A DNA stretch of 64,000 nucleotides. Origin: Cohnella sp. CFH 77786. Its GTDB lineage: Bacteria > Bacillota > Bacilli > Paenibacillales > Paenibacillaceae. Each line of letters begins with the position of its first letter. The stretch's first letter is position 1. The notes beneath the pieces were generated by a model. That model worked only from the letters and a program-made list of their open reading frames with translations. It was not told the origin of the DNA and searched no databases. Shown here piece after piece: positions 26,102-35,057 of this stretch. The stretch covers positions 186,001-250,000 of the forward strand of contig NZ_WJIB01000010.1 in NCBI RefSeq assembly GCF_019400745.1, given 5' to 3'. Made by a program: the position numbers and the translations under genes.

Positions 26102-28283
26102 CCTCGTCTAACCTCCGCAACATGAAGATGATTTTCTTCGCGCTCTGTGGGTAGACGGCTGATTCGACCGTTTTTCCGACGTTCGCCCACAGCTCGGAAG
26201 CATCATCTTCAAGCTCGCTTTTATTTAGTCGTTTGCCAAGCGCGATCTCCAGGAGCTGTAAGAGCACGCGCTTAACCGAACGATTGCTGCCCTGGATTCT
26301 TGGTAAAATTTTCTGAAGCAACTGGAGGTCGAACGCCCGCTCTTTCGTCATAAGCTTCGACTGCTCGTTGTAGATCAAATAGAAGCACACGGCGTCCCGA
26401 ATTCGGAATCCTACGTGCGCATGGATGGCTTCCAAAATGTCATTGATCCGGACTAACGTTTGAGTCGCGTCCTCGATCAGACTTTTATGTTCATCATGAT
26501 AGGCGTCCACCAGTTGCAGGTACTGTGATTGTAAAAACGAATTCGGTGCCGGTTGGGATGTAACTTCTGCCACAGCGCCCACGGGATACTGAGCCAACTG
26601 AATATAGTTGAACTCAATCGTATTCGCACGATCGAGGACCTTCTTACTGAAAGGGTGCGTCGTTTCGTCCATGTTGACGGTTCCGATCAAATACACGTTG
26701 TCTGGAATGTGAAGATCCCCGTAGGTGGACTGGTCTTCCGGCGTCACGAGTGCCGAAATTCGAAGAATAACATCGGTAACAATCCGATCCCCATGACGTT
26801 TCTGGGTCTCCAGTATGCTCAGAACATCGCTAAAATAATGCTCTACTCGGGCAAGGTTCATCTCGTCCAAGCAAATGAAATACGGCTTATTTCGGTTGTT
26901 TGGTTTAGATGCTTCGACTAACACTTCCGCGAGAGGACCGGGACGAAAACGGTCATTCAAATCCTTATAGCCGATCAAATCCGCTGGATCGCTCCAATCG
27001 GGCCTCACCGGAATTAGCTTGAACTGGCCGTTATCGTTTGTCGCACCGATCGCTTCTGCGAATAATTGGACAAGCTTCGTTTTTCCCGTACCGGATACAC
27101 CTGCCAAGATGACGAAGGGCTTGGTTTTTAGGGACAAGTAAAAGTTCTCGATCAGGTTGTCCGGGAAGGAGAAGCCTTTATAACGGATGTAAGATTTGAT
27201 GGCACTCAGTCGTTCGTCGTCACTGAGATTCGTTATTTCAATAGTGCTATCGATCACGGCTAGCACCTCCTGTCCGGCTGCGGTTTGAAGAACGATATCC
27301 AAGTAATACTTGTAGTTCGAGACTAGATTTTGGAGATCCGATATGAGCTGCTCTTCAGGCGGTAAATTGTCCCGGTCATACTTGTAATACGCCACGGTAG
27401 ATACTTGATAATCCCGACCTAAACCACCGGAGGTGAGATAGATCTCTTCATCTTTCTTTAACCCCTCAAGTGGCAGTTGAGCTCTGATTTCTTGGACTTT
27501 GCGGCGAAGATAGTTATGCGCTTCTGTCGTACCATGCTTTTTCGGCTCCGTAACACCCTGAGCCAAAGTCAAATAAACGGAGCTCATGTCCTCCGCGAAC
27601 AGATATACGATGTATTCACCGTTTTGCGTGGTTTCTGTGATACGGCGATCCATGATCGCGATCCAGGGAATTGTAGCCCAGTTTCCCATCCCGGCGGATG
27701 CTTGAACCTTCAGATCGGAATTATCCTTAATGAAATCGAAATCCTTGATCCCAGTAGGTATTTGTTGTCGGACGTAAATGCCCATCGAATTGTTCTTGAA
27801 TGGTTCCCGCTTGGCATCCGAATACTTGTTTAGCACAACGGATAATGCTTCTCTTAATGAAAAAGTGGGTGATTGACGTTGGAGATGGTACTGCTCTAAC
27901 TCTTGGAAGGCATTGTCGTAGAGTTCCATCAAGACACTTTCGTCCCAAGAACTATAGAGGCTTTCTTTGAACGCTAATGTCTGGCGTCCAGAATCAAAAT
28001 CCAAGATTCGTTCCAACGCAGATATCGGGGTTGAAATGATTTGAGAGATCTGACTTAGCGTGACATCTGCCCAGCGCTTTGCGGGAGTGATCGGACTATC
28101 AACTGGCTCATTACGTGACTCTCGGTCTTGTAGAATAGTCAGGAAACGGGCTTTGATCTTATCCAGTGAGACCTCACGTTGACCCGTCTCGTTCATTAAT
28201 TGAAGCAGGGCGATGATGAGGACCATCTTATAGGATTTCTGCTTATAGGTAAAAATTCCTGAAAGCTCATTTGGTAAGCTCAT
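26073..28283 (-). CDS. MrcB_N-AAA+ (McrB-like) NTPase
   Basis: 736 residues. An N-terminal helical region (1-140) is followed by an MrcB_N/DUF3578 domain at about 145-310 (VQASAGMGNWATIPWIAIMD, EYIVYLFAEDMSSVYLTLAQ). The McrB-family AAA+ domain has Walker A AGVSGTGKTKL (about 394), Walker B YFICLDEMNLARVEHYFSD (about 468) and the McrB-type sensor stretch GTVNMDETTHPFSKKVLDRA (about 530). Such motors translocate on nucleic acid to activate an McrC-type nuclease. The MrcB_N domain probably recognises modified DNA. The ribosome site AAGGTGG is inside the hairpin at 28290-28346. First gene of the five-gene block. Confidence 0.88.
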   Translation of the reverse strand: MSLPNELSGIFTYKQKSYKMVLIIALLQLMNETGQREVSLDKIKARFLTILQDRESRNEPVDSPITPAKRWADVTLSQISQIISTPISALERILDFDSGRQTLAFKESLYSSWDESVLMELYDNAFQELEQYHLQRQSPTFSLREALSVVLNKYSDAKREPFKNNSMGIYVRQQIPTGIKDFDFIKDNSDLKVQASAGMGNWATIPWIAIMDRRITETTQNGEYIVYLFAEDMSSVYLTLAQGVTEPKKHGTTEAHNYLRRKVQEIRAQLPLEGLKKDEEIYLTSGGLGRDYQVSTVAYYKYDRDNLPPEEQLISDLQNLVSNYKYYLDIVLQTAAGQEVLAVIDSTIEITNLSDDERLSAIKSYIRYKGFSFPDNLIENFYLSLKTKPFVILAGVSGTGKTKLVQLFAEAIGATNDNGQFKLIPVRPDWSDPADLIGYKDLNDRFRPGPLAEVLVEASKPNNRNKPYFICLDEMNLARVEHYFSDVLSILETQKRHGDRIVTDVILRISALVTPEDQSTYGDLHIPDNVYLIGTVNMDETTHPFSKKVLDRANTIEFNYIQLAQYPVGAVAEVTSQPAPNSFLQSQYLQLVDAYHDEHKSLIEDATQTLVRINDILEAIHAHVGFRIRDAVCFYLIYNEQSKLMTKERAFDLQLLQKILPRIQGSNRSVKRVLLQLLEIALGKRLNKSELEDDASELWANVGKTVESAVYPQSAKKIIFMLRRLDEDGFTSYWLT

Positions 28284-28289
28284 AAGAAA

Positions 28290-28346
28290 CCACCTTGAAC
28301 GGGAATGTAGGAATACGACATTATTCCTACAAATTCGTCAAGGTGG
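28290..28346 (-). promoter_or_regulatory. Long inverted repeat that sequesters the ribosome-binding site of the McrB-like gene
   Basis: Minus-strand arms CCACCTTG...GTAGGAAT and ATTCCTAC...CAAGGTGG pair with an 8-base loop, small internal mismatches and one bulge. The 3' arm contains AAGGTGG, six bases ahead of the ATG at 28283. As RNA it would hide the Shine-Dalgarno. As DNA it is a near-palindrome that a dimeric repressor could bind. A second copy of ATTCCT(A/G)CAAATTC lies at 28352-28365. Confidence 0.75.
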
Positions 28347-28408
28347 TAGATGATTCCTGCAAATTCTCAGTTTTCTTTCTCTTACTTTGACTAATACATA
28401 AAACACTT

Positions 28409-31015
28409 TTAAATTCCAACACTTCCACTTTCCAATAGTTTTTCTTTTAAACTAATACAATACTCATCAGTAGAGTCCTTTTCCAGGCCAATTTGAGTGT
28501 AAGTCCAGGCGCGTGATTCATCTTGAATATTTAAAGATAGCCAAGCAATACGAGAGCAATCTATTGCACTTGCCTCTCCAATACGCGTATCGATTAAGTT
28601 GAGTAACCGTAGTGCCAAAAATCTCCTCTCGTCATAATCAATAACTAATGATTTTGTTCGTAATAATTCATTAAATCTATTAACGACTGTACTGATCTCA
28701 CCAAAGGGCCTATTTCCTACAAAGCAGCTTTCAACTAGCGCATGTATTACGCCTTTCATATCATTTAGCTGTGCACTAATATCAGCTATATGTCTCCATA
28801 CTGCAAAAGTTTCTTCTGATTCAGGTGCTGACTCTAGATATTTTTGGTATTTTTCCTTTGCCATAGATAATTTGTCTGATTGTCCATACTTTTCTATCAA
28901 TCGAGCAATTTCTAACCATGCAGGAGTATATTTTCTAGCTATAAACTCAAGAACTGGCAGGTACTCATCTAATTTTGAAGCTCGCTTTGATATCTGTTGC
29001 TGAACATTTATAAAAAATCGTCTAATACGCGGTTCAATACCATGCCGAATATCAGTACTCTGTGCTGCCCCAAAACACTGCAAAAACTCAGTGTCAGTAT
29101 GAACAACTGGCTTAAGCTGATCAACCCTTAACTTACCTTTACCGTAAACTGCAGCTGCAAGAGGTACCGATACAAATAATTCATTGTCAGTTTCCGATTC
29201 AGAGATTTCCACAAATGATACGCGACTAAGTTCCTCAATTGCTTCTTGTGGATCAAAACTATCATCTTGATACCTTGACCTTAGCATTACTGCTTCAATT
29301 GCAAGTTGCGGCGTGTTAGATCTCCAATTGCAAAGCGTGAGAAATATTCGTTTCGCACCTGGAGATAATAATGTGTATGTTCTTTCAAAAAGTGCATCTA
29401 GAATATCTTCCCTACTTGCAATTATTGATTCCAGAGGTTTGCCTCCATTCGGCTTGGACATTTCACCTAAGACAATCTTGACAACGTAAGGATGACCGCC
29501 AGATTTGCTATATATAGTTTGCATTTCAGAGTCGGAAAGTGATCTCATTGATAAGCGAACTACAGCCGAATTAACGAGTTCTGTAAACTCTTTCTCATTC
29601 ATTCCCTTTACTTCAATAGAATAGTCCCCCTTAAACTCCCTGTGTCTTGTAGTAATTAACATTTTATTAGGGTGACGGATATAATTATCAAGCATTGAAT
29701 AAGTTCCTACAGGATCACGTACTGTCTCAAAGTTATCAAATACAAATAAGGTAGGTCCAAGATCACTCTTCGTTAAATCATTTAGAAATTTATCAATTTG
29801 TATGTTCACTTTAGCCTCTTGATTGTCCATTACAAGTCTCCAATATTCTCGTGCCATGTCAGGAATCGTGAGAACTCTTGGACTAACTTGTTTTACACCA
29901 TCCTCTGTTAGATCAATGTCCCTAGCACTAAACCAAATCACTGCTTGAAAGCGATCTTCACTAGTGATTTCATGAATCACCTTTAAGGCTGTTGAGGTTT
30001 TCCCAATCCCCCCACGACCAATTAAGGTTATAATTGGGTACCTATCTTCTGTCCTCAGTATTTTTGTGATATCTTCCTCTAATTCAATTCTTTCTACATA
30101 CCCATGTGGTAAGGGAGGTAAGTTTGTAAAACATTTACCCCTTACATCTAATTCCCTTAATCCTTCTGTTTCACTTCCCGGCAGTTCCGTAATTGGGTGT
30201 TTGTACGGTGTAGGATCTCCATATTTCACTTCACCAGTTATATATGAAAGTAATTCAAACTTTGTCTCCGAATATCCACCATTTGCAATCAAAAAATCAT
30301 TTAAGTTTACATCAGATTCAACTAAATCAACAATGCATGGACGTCCAAAATAAATATAAACTCCATCAGGAATATTTATTTCTGAAATAGACTTTAAAGG
30401 GTTAAACGACCTTCCCTCTTGACTAATAGGACTAACTCGATATTTACCTGAAAAGTTACGTTTTAGGTACACCCATTCTTTTTTAAAGATTAAAAGTTCT
30501 TTTGCAACAATATTAATTGACGGCTCCAAATGATGATTAATCATGGCAGCTAATGCGGTGGTAGGAGCCCCATGCCCCCTTGTTTTATTACGAAATCTAG
30601 AGAAAAGATCAAACCAGCTCATTCTGTCCCAATTCTCTTTGATATCTGGCATGAGAATTTTAAGAGCAGAATACAAATGCTCAAGTGCTTCGAAATGCCA
30701 TGTTGTTTTCCTCATTTCGATTAATTGTCTTTTTTCGTCTAGAGCGGCATCAACTATATATGAGGAAATCGGCCCATGAACTAGATTGTTTAAAGCTTGA
30801 ACCCAATCACCGATCCCGCTTGCCCGTACCAATATATACTTCAATCTATAGCTATACTCGCTTTTTTCTTTATCAACTGCTGAAAGCATACCTAATGTTG
30901 CTAACTTAATAAGCATTTCCCCATAATATAACAAATCGTACATATAGGTTACTTCTGAATCCAATTTACCTTGCATCAATCTATGTTCCATTTTGGTAAA
31001 TGGTACGAAATCCAA
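28409..31015 (-). CDS. HEPN-like/NB-ARC STAND NTPase with helical repeats
   Basis: 868 residues. N-terminal helical domain with FRNKTRGHG near residue 142, fitting the R(x)4-6H motif of HEPN RNases. NB-ARC/STAND module at about 310-560: P-loop LIGRGGIGKTSTALKV (about 330), TLFVFDNFETV (about 420), MLITTRHREF (about 447) and GGHPYVVKIVLGEM. The rest is helical, TPR-like (ARLIEKYGQSDKLSMAKEKY). STAND proteins act as phage or stress sensors that trigger an effector, here perhaps the HEPN domain. Start uncertain: TTG 31015 fits GGAG best; TTG 31021 directly follows the leader ORF stop; ATG 30991 is another option. Strikingly AT-rich. Confidence 0.78.
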   Translation of the reverse strand: MDFVPFTKMEHRLMQGKLDSEVTYMYDLLYYGEMLIKLATLGMLSAVDKEKSEYSYRLKYILVRASGIGDWVQALNNLVHGPISSYIVDAALDEKRQLIEMRKTTWHFEALEHLYSALKILMPDIKENWDRMSWFDLFSRFRNKTRGHGAPTTALAAMINHHLEPSINIVAKELLIFKKEWVYLKRNFSGKYRVSPISQEGRSFNPLKSISEINIPDGVYIYFGRPCIVDLVESDVNLNDFLIANGGYSETKFELLSYITGEVKYGDPTPYKHPITELPGSETEGLRELDVRGKCFTNLPPLPHGYVERIELEEDITKILRTEDRYPIITLIGRGGIGKTSTALKVIHEITSEDRFQAVIWFSARDIDLTEDGVKQVSPRVLTIPDMAREYWRLVMDNQEAKVNIQIDKFLNDLTKSDLGPTLFVFDNFETVRDPVGTYSMLDNYIRHPNKMLITTRHREFKGDYSIEVKGMNEKEFTELVNSAVVRLSMRSLSDSEMQTIYSKSGGHPYVVKIVLGEMSKPNGGKPLESIIASREDILDALFERTYTLLSPGAKRIFLTLCNWRSNTPQLAIEAVMLRSRYQDDSFDPQEAIEELSRVSFVEISESETDNELFVSVPLAAAVYGKGKLRVDQLKPVVHTDTEFLQCFGAAQSTDIRHGIEPRIRRFFINVQQQISKRASKLDEYLPVLEFIARKYTPAWLEIARLIEKYGQSDKLSMAKEKYQKYLESAPESEETFAVWRHIADISAQLNDMKGVIHALVESCFVGNRPFGEISTVVNRFNELLRTKSLVIDYDERRFLALRLLNLIDTRIGEASAIDCSRIAWLSLNIQDESRAWTYTQIGLEKDSTDEYCISLKEKLLESGSVGI

Positions 31016-31021
31016 TCTCAA

Positions 31022-31069
31022 TCACTCCATATTCAAAATAATAGACATATTTTTAGATTTTTTACTCAT
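31022..31069 (-). CDS. 15-codon leader ORF upstream of the STAND gene
   Basis: ATG at 31069, six bases after AGAGGAAA; encodes MSKKSKNMSIILNME and stops with TGA immediately before the TTG at 31021. The good ribosome site and the abutting stop/start suggest translational coupling or an upstream regulatory peptide. No homology can be judged at this length. Confidence 0.35.
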   Translation of the reverse strand: MSKKSKNMSIILNME

Positions 31070-31160
31070 TTCGACTTTCCTCTGGCAATTTCCTTCTTAT
31101 TTTTGTCAGATTATGTCTTAAAGACAGAACTTGAGTTTTTGAATTCTTGTTCCACTTAAA

Positions 31161-31209
31161 GAAAAAGAGAACAGATCACAGCGAACAACTTCTCCGCGAT
31201 CTGTTCTCT
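31161..31209 (-). terminator. Intrinsic terminator upstream of the defence island
   Basis: Perfect 12-bp arms AGAGAACAGATC / GATCTGTTCTCT around a 20-base loop. On the minus strand it is followed by TTTTTC. It would stop minus-strand transcription entering the STAND gene from outside. Confidence 0.75.
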
Positions 31210-31313
31210 CGCTTGCAACGGTTAGACTTGACATAACAACATCTTTTGAAAATAGTGCTCCGGGAGCTCCCCGATCCGGTAAGCCCTATCGTCTCTTATA
31301 GATCCCAGTGATG

Positions 31314-31344
31314 AAAGGCGGACGCCCCAGAGGCATCCGCCTTT
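31314..31344. terminator. Strong GC hairpin in the intergenic region
   Basis: AAAGGCGGA / TCCGCCTTT outer arms with inner GCC/GGC pairing. The T content on the plus side is poor (TTTACTTG). There is no clear parent gene on either strand; possibly a relic terminator. The rest of 31070-31595 holds only the terminator at 31161 and no gene that I can support. Confidence 0.5.
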
Positions 31345-31595
31345 ACTTGTTCTTGCCGCCTAACCAGTCAGTTCTCGGAAGTTATCCTCGTAGAATCCAA
31401 ATATTTGGTATTTTTTGTAGACGAATAGAAAATGCGAGAGATATACTAAGGGTGTATCACCTGGATTTTTATGGGTCATTTAACTTTCCAAGGGTGGTGA
31501 TCGAAGAAAACGAAGACATCGTGGTGCGGCGTAGGCTGTCGGAACCCCACGTTATCACCGATTCACCAATTTACGAGAAAAGGAGAATCAAGCTT

Positions 31596-32894
31596 ATGAA
31601 ACGAGCTGCGGGAATGGTCGGAGGGATCTTCTTGAAAAAGGTTGCTCTATTTGCCTTCGCTTTGCTGCTCCTGTTCGCGAACAGCGGTGTTTCCTTTGCA
31701 AACAACGATCCGTCTCTCGGCAAAGCTAAGCATCTCAACCAAGAAAATGTGTTACAAATCGTCCAAACGAACTTGGACAGCTACCTGAAAACTGACCTTC
31801 AGACTCATGATAAGAAGATTTCGGCTTCCAAGGATTTCGTTCCCTTGTATGATTTGGATCATAATCTCTTTGCGTACATGGTCCCCCTGCTCGAAAATAA
31901 CCGGGAGATCGGCTATATCACCGTTGGTGCTATTGAAGATGGTTATGCCACTTACGAAATCAACATCCGGGATCAGGCTGTGAGCGGGATCAAGGCCAAG
32001 TTGAAGGAGAAGTCCGCTCATTCGAACGGGAAGGGAGAAGTCGTTTATATTCCACCGTTCGACTATCTGATTAAAGTATCGGATCAAGGTCAAGATCGTT
32101 ATTATGACCTGGCTGACGAACCTCGGGAAGTCACGGATATCGTGAAGCCAAAGAAAGAAAAGCTGAAGGAAGGTTACAATCGGATTCGTAACGATGAAAA
32201 TAAAAAACACATGAGCGAGTTGTTGGGATCAACCATCACGACGGCAGCGGTCACATCGGAAAACGTGGCATTATCCGTTGAGCGTGACTATGGCATGTTC
32301 GTTCCGGTCGAATACGCCACGAACACTTATAGCTACGGAGGAGACCAGGGCTGGTACAGTACCGGAACCAAACAGGATAGAGGCTGCGGTCCGGTCGCTG
32401 CTGCCAATATTACAAATTATCTGGCCAAGATTAAGGATTCCGCAAAGTACGGGAAGCTGTACGTTGGGAACACGACTTCCAAAACGGATTTTGTCGCCCA
32501 TATGGATACGCTGTACTCCTACGTTGATCCCGGCATGTTCGGGGAGGTTTCGGGACCCGATTTCACCTCGGATGTAGAGAGGTTTGCCAAGGACCGCGGA
32601 GTTACCCTTACGGGTGTGAGAAGTTCGGCATCCTTCACTCTGGATAATGTAGCAAACTATATTAAAGCCGGTCTGAGCATTAACTCGCCGGTCGCTACGC
32701 TTAACACCAAAAAGTGGTCCGATTATGAATATGAATGGCACTGGATGACGATCACCAAGTACTTCCGAGATTCGAATGACAATCGTTGGATTGCCGTATC
32801 TACTTGGGGCCAGCGCCGCAGCATCGATTACCGGGTCCATTTTGATGCGATGGCCAATGGATGGGTACAAGGCGGAGTGATGTATTTCCAATAA
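31596..32894 (+). CDS. Secreted C39-like papain-fold peptidase
   Basis: 432 residues. Signal peptide at the N terminus (KKVALFAFALLLLFANSGVS, cleavage likely near FAN-ND). A pro-like region (40-225) precedes the peptidase domain: DRGCGPVAAANITNYLA carries the catalytic Cys near 268, YEWHWMTITKYFRD the catalytic His near 385, followed by AVSTWGQ. This fits the Peptidase_C39_2-like family of cell-surface proteins. ATG at 31596 follows AAGGAG by nine bases; a TTG at 31632 after GGAGGG is a plausible second start, and both keep the signal peptide. A perfect terminator follows. Confidence 0.75.
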   Translation: MKRAAGMVGGIFLKKVALFAFALLLLFANSGVSFANNDPSLGKAKHLNQENVLQIVQTNLDSYLKTDLQTHDKKISASKDFVPLYDLDHNLFAYMVPLLENNREIGYITVGAIEDGYATYEINIRDQAVSGIKAKLKEKSAHSNGKGEVVYIPPFDYLIKVSDQGQDRYYDLADEPREVTDIVKPKKEKLKEGYNRIRNDENKKHMSELLGSTITTAAVTSENVALSVERDYGMFVPVEYATNTYSYGGDQGWYSTGTKQDRGCGPVAAANITNYLAKIKDSAKYGKLYVGNTTSKTDFVAHMDTLYSYVDPGMFGEVSGPDFTSDVERFAKDRGVTLTGVRSSASFTLDNVANYIKAGLSINSPVATLNTKKWSDYEYEWHWMTITKYFRDSNDNRWIAVSTWGQRRSIDYRVHFDAMANGWVQGGVMYFQ

Positions 32895-32907
32895 TTTTGC
32901 ATAAAAT

Positions 32908-32946
32908 AAAGGATAGTTCTATGGGCTCCCCATAGAGCTATCCTTT
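32908..32946 (+). terminator. Rho-independent terminator after the C39-like peptidase
   Basis: AAAGGATAG and CTATCCTTT outer arms with TCTATGGG/CCCATAGA inside and a CTC loop. This is an 18-bp stem with one mismatch, 14 bases after the stop. Confidence 0.85.
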
Positions 32947-32970
32947 GTGCTTGAAGGAGGCGGGATCCTG

Positions 32971-33468
32971 GTGAAAAAATGGGTGCCGGCGTTGTTTTCG
33001 CTTCTATTTCTATTATCCGGTTGCATGACTCATAAGGCGGTTCAAACCAAACAATTGACCGACTTTAAGAAGAAGGTTCTTTCGGAGCATAAACAAATTC
33101 ATGATATGAAAATCCAAATGGCACCTACCCAAATCGAGTTTAACTACTACCTCACCAGTAAGACGAACAGGGAGGCCGATGAGGATATTTTCTTGAGTAC
33201 GAGAGAACTCGTTCTTTCTTCCGAGTTTCGAAAGACAGCGATTGAAGAATCCTATTTCAAACATTATTCCAAGGACGACCGAAGGTATCCGGATATCATC
33301 ATTCGTTTCTTCGGGACTTCAAAGGAAAAGGCTGATTATGAATATACGGCTTCATACTATGGACCAGGTGTTGAGGGAGCGAAAGATCGGCCGATCGACG
33401 CGTACAAAACGTGGTACTTTGATGATTTCAAAACAAAAGCCGTACCTGTTGAGTCAGGAGATCAATGA
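32971..33468 (+). CDS. Small lipoprotein of unknown function
   Basis: 165 residues from the GTG at 32971 (MKKWVPALFSLLFLLSGC), 8 bases after GGAGGCGG. LLSGC is a lipobox with Cys at 18, so the protein is likely lipidated and exposed. The mature part is charged with no recognised domain. It is only 24 bases from the terminator of the preceding gene. Confidence 0.65.
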   Translation: MKKWVPALFSLLFLLSGCMTHKAVQTKQLTDFKKKVLSEHKQIHDMKIQMAPTQIEFNYYLTSKTNREADEDIFLSTRELVLSSEFRKTAIEESYFKHYSKDDRRYPDIIIRFFGTSKEKADYEYTASYYGPGVEGAKDRPIDAYKTWYFDDFKTKAVPVESGDQ

Positions 33469-33672
33469 AATTGTGCATCCGCGAACACCACCGTCCTCCT
33501 TCGGCCCGGGGCGAATCACCAAAGGCGTTAAATACGCTTCAAGACGCTTTCGCTAGCTGCGAAGGCAGCAATGCGGGCTCATGTACATTACCGCTTCCGA
33601 ACTAAGGCTTCTTTCATCGGAATTCATCATGCTATGATATTGCTAAATGTTTCCGAACAAAGGAGCAAAATG

Positions 33673-33987
33673 ATGAACAAACTACTGAAATGGATTGCGT
33701 TCGGCTACGAAGGCGTATTGGCGATCCCGTTCTTGGGCGGGGCGATTATCGTCGCGAACGGATGGACCCCATTGCTGCTTGAAGGGATTTTGCATCTCGC
33801 GGCGCTGATCCTGCTGCTGGTGAACCGGAGGATGGTCATCGCGGGCAATCTCGTCGGATTGGCCGGCGCGCTGCTCGGGTGGATACCGTTATTTGGCTGG
33901 ATACTGCATACGGTCGCTGCGGTTATTCTGTTCATTGAAGCGATCTATATGCTCGGCTCCCGCTCCGACAGTCCGAGGTATCGGTAG
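33673..33987 (+). CDS. Small multi-pass membrane protein, 104 residues
   Basis: Four hydrophobic segments (GYEGVLAIPFLGGAIIVA, PLLLEGILHLAALILLLV, MVIAGNLVGLAGALLGWI, ILHTVAAVILFIEAIYML) with short polar loops. The ATG at 33673 lies seven bases after AGGAG; the adjacent ATG at 33670 is too near. The fold resembles small Bacillus-group membrane hypotheticals. No function is assigned. Confidence 0.65.
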   Translation: MNKLLKWIAFGYEGVLAIPFLGGAIIVANGWTPLLLEGILHLAALILLLVNRRMVIAGNLVGLAGALLGWIPLFGWILHTVAAVILFIEAIYMLGSRSDSPRYR

Positions 33988-34074
33988 GCCCGTTGACTCC
34001 AGGCCCCAACATGGGAAGTGTGTCGAATAGTAGTGCTTTGCCATGTGCCTTGCCCATCGCCTTCGGCAGACCCG

Positions 34075-35004
34075 TCATCCGTGCTGCATCATGAGCTCAT
34101 ACGACTTCAGCCGCTGGCGATAATCCGGGATCGTCGTGACGAGCATGAACTCGCCGGTGCCGTAGGACTCCGACATTCGGTCGAGCCGGGCGGCGATCGT
34201 TTGCGGCGTTCCGACGAGCAGCTTGCGTTCCGAATACGGCGCGGCTTCTTCCTCCGTCTTCTCTGACCGGAACAGGGCGGAGCCGGCGGAAGCGAGCCGC
34301 TTCGCTTCTTCTTCCGTATCGGCGCAGATGACGCCGATCGTGACGATCGTCTTCGGCTCCGGGCAGAGCGGAGAAGGAACGAACGCTTCCCGGTAAGCGC
34401 GCAGCACCTCCTCGCCTTCCACGTCGCTCATGAACTGGCCGAATACGTAGCCCATGCCGAATGCCGCGGCGTATTCCGCGCTTTTCTTGTTCGTGCCGAG
34501 CAGCCAAACCTCCGGCTGGACCGGAGGATTCGGGCGGGCACCGACCGGTTCCCCCTCGTACGAATAGCTGTCCTGGAGCAAACGGGCGATGTCCTGCAGC
34601 TTGTCCGGCACCTGCCGTACGTTCTCCAGGAAATTGCCGCTCAGCGCCATGCTGACATGGGCGGCTCCGCCGGGCGCCCGGCCCAGGCCGAGGTCGATCC
34701 GCCCCGGGTAGAGGCTGGCCAGCAGGCGGAACGACTCCACCACCTTCAGCGGCTGATAATGCGGAAGCAACACGGCCCCGGAGCCGATCCTTATCCGTTC
34801 TGTCCTAGCCCCGATATGCGCCAGGAGCACTTCCGGCGAAGGGCATGCGAGCTGAGGCATGCCATGGTGCTCGGCGATCCAGTAGCGGGTATACCCGAGC
34901 CGTTCCGCCGTCCGCGCCAGCTCTGCCGCCTGTTCGAGAGCGTACGTGTCGCCCCGGTTCCCGAACACGGGGACCAGATCCAGCACGCTCAGCTTCCATT
35001 TCAC
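34075..35004 (-). CDS. LLM-class (bacterial luciferase-like) flavin-dependent oxidoreductase
   Basis: 309 residues: LSVLDLVPVF, RYWIAEHHGMPQLACPSPEV near residue 43, IRIGSGAVLLPHYQPLKVVE near 74 and RIDLGLGRAPGG near 102 are hallmarks of the alkanal monooxygenase-like family that uses reduced FMN. The GTG at 35004 lies ten bases after AGGAGG; the GTG at 35013 directly abuts it and is less likely. A single gene, upstream of the FAD monooxygenase end. Confidence 0.88.
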   Translation of the reverse strand: MKWKLSVLDLVPVFGNRGDTYALEQAAELARTAERLGYTRYWIAEHHGMPQLACPSPEVLLAHIGARTERIRIGSGAVLLPHYQPLKVVESFRLLASLYPGRIDLGLGRAPGGAAHVSMALSGNFLENVRQVPDKLQDIARLLQDSYSYEGEPVGARPNPPVQPEVWLLGTNKKSAEYAAAFGMGYVFGQFMSDVEGEEVLRAYREAFVPSPLCPEPKTIVTIGVICADTEEEAKRLASAGSALFRSEKTEEEAAPYSERKLLVGTPQTIAARLDRMSESYGTGEFMLVTTIPDYRQRLKSYELMMQHG

Positions 35005-35057
35005 GCGATGCACTCCTCCTCATGAACCGTTCATTATCAATGCGTTCAGTTAAGCGT

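Noticed and set aside
18986-31015. Integrative element or prophage
   Set aside because: No integrase, attachment-site direct repeats, tRNA target or phage structural genes were seen; composition shift alone supports only transfer of an island.
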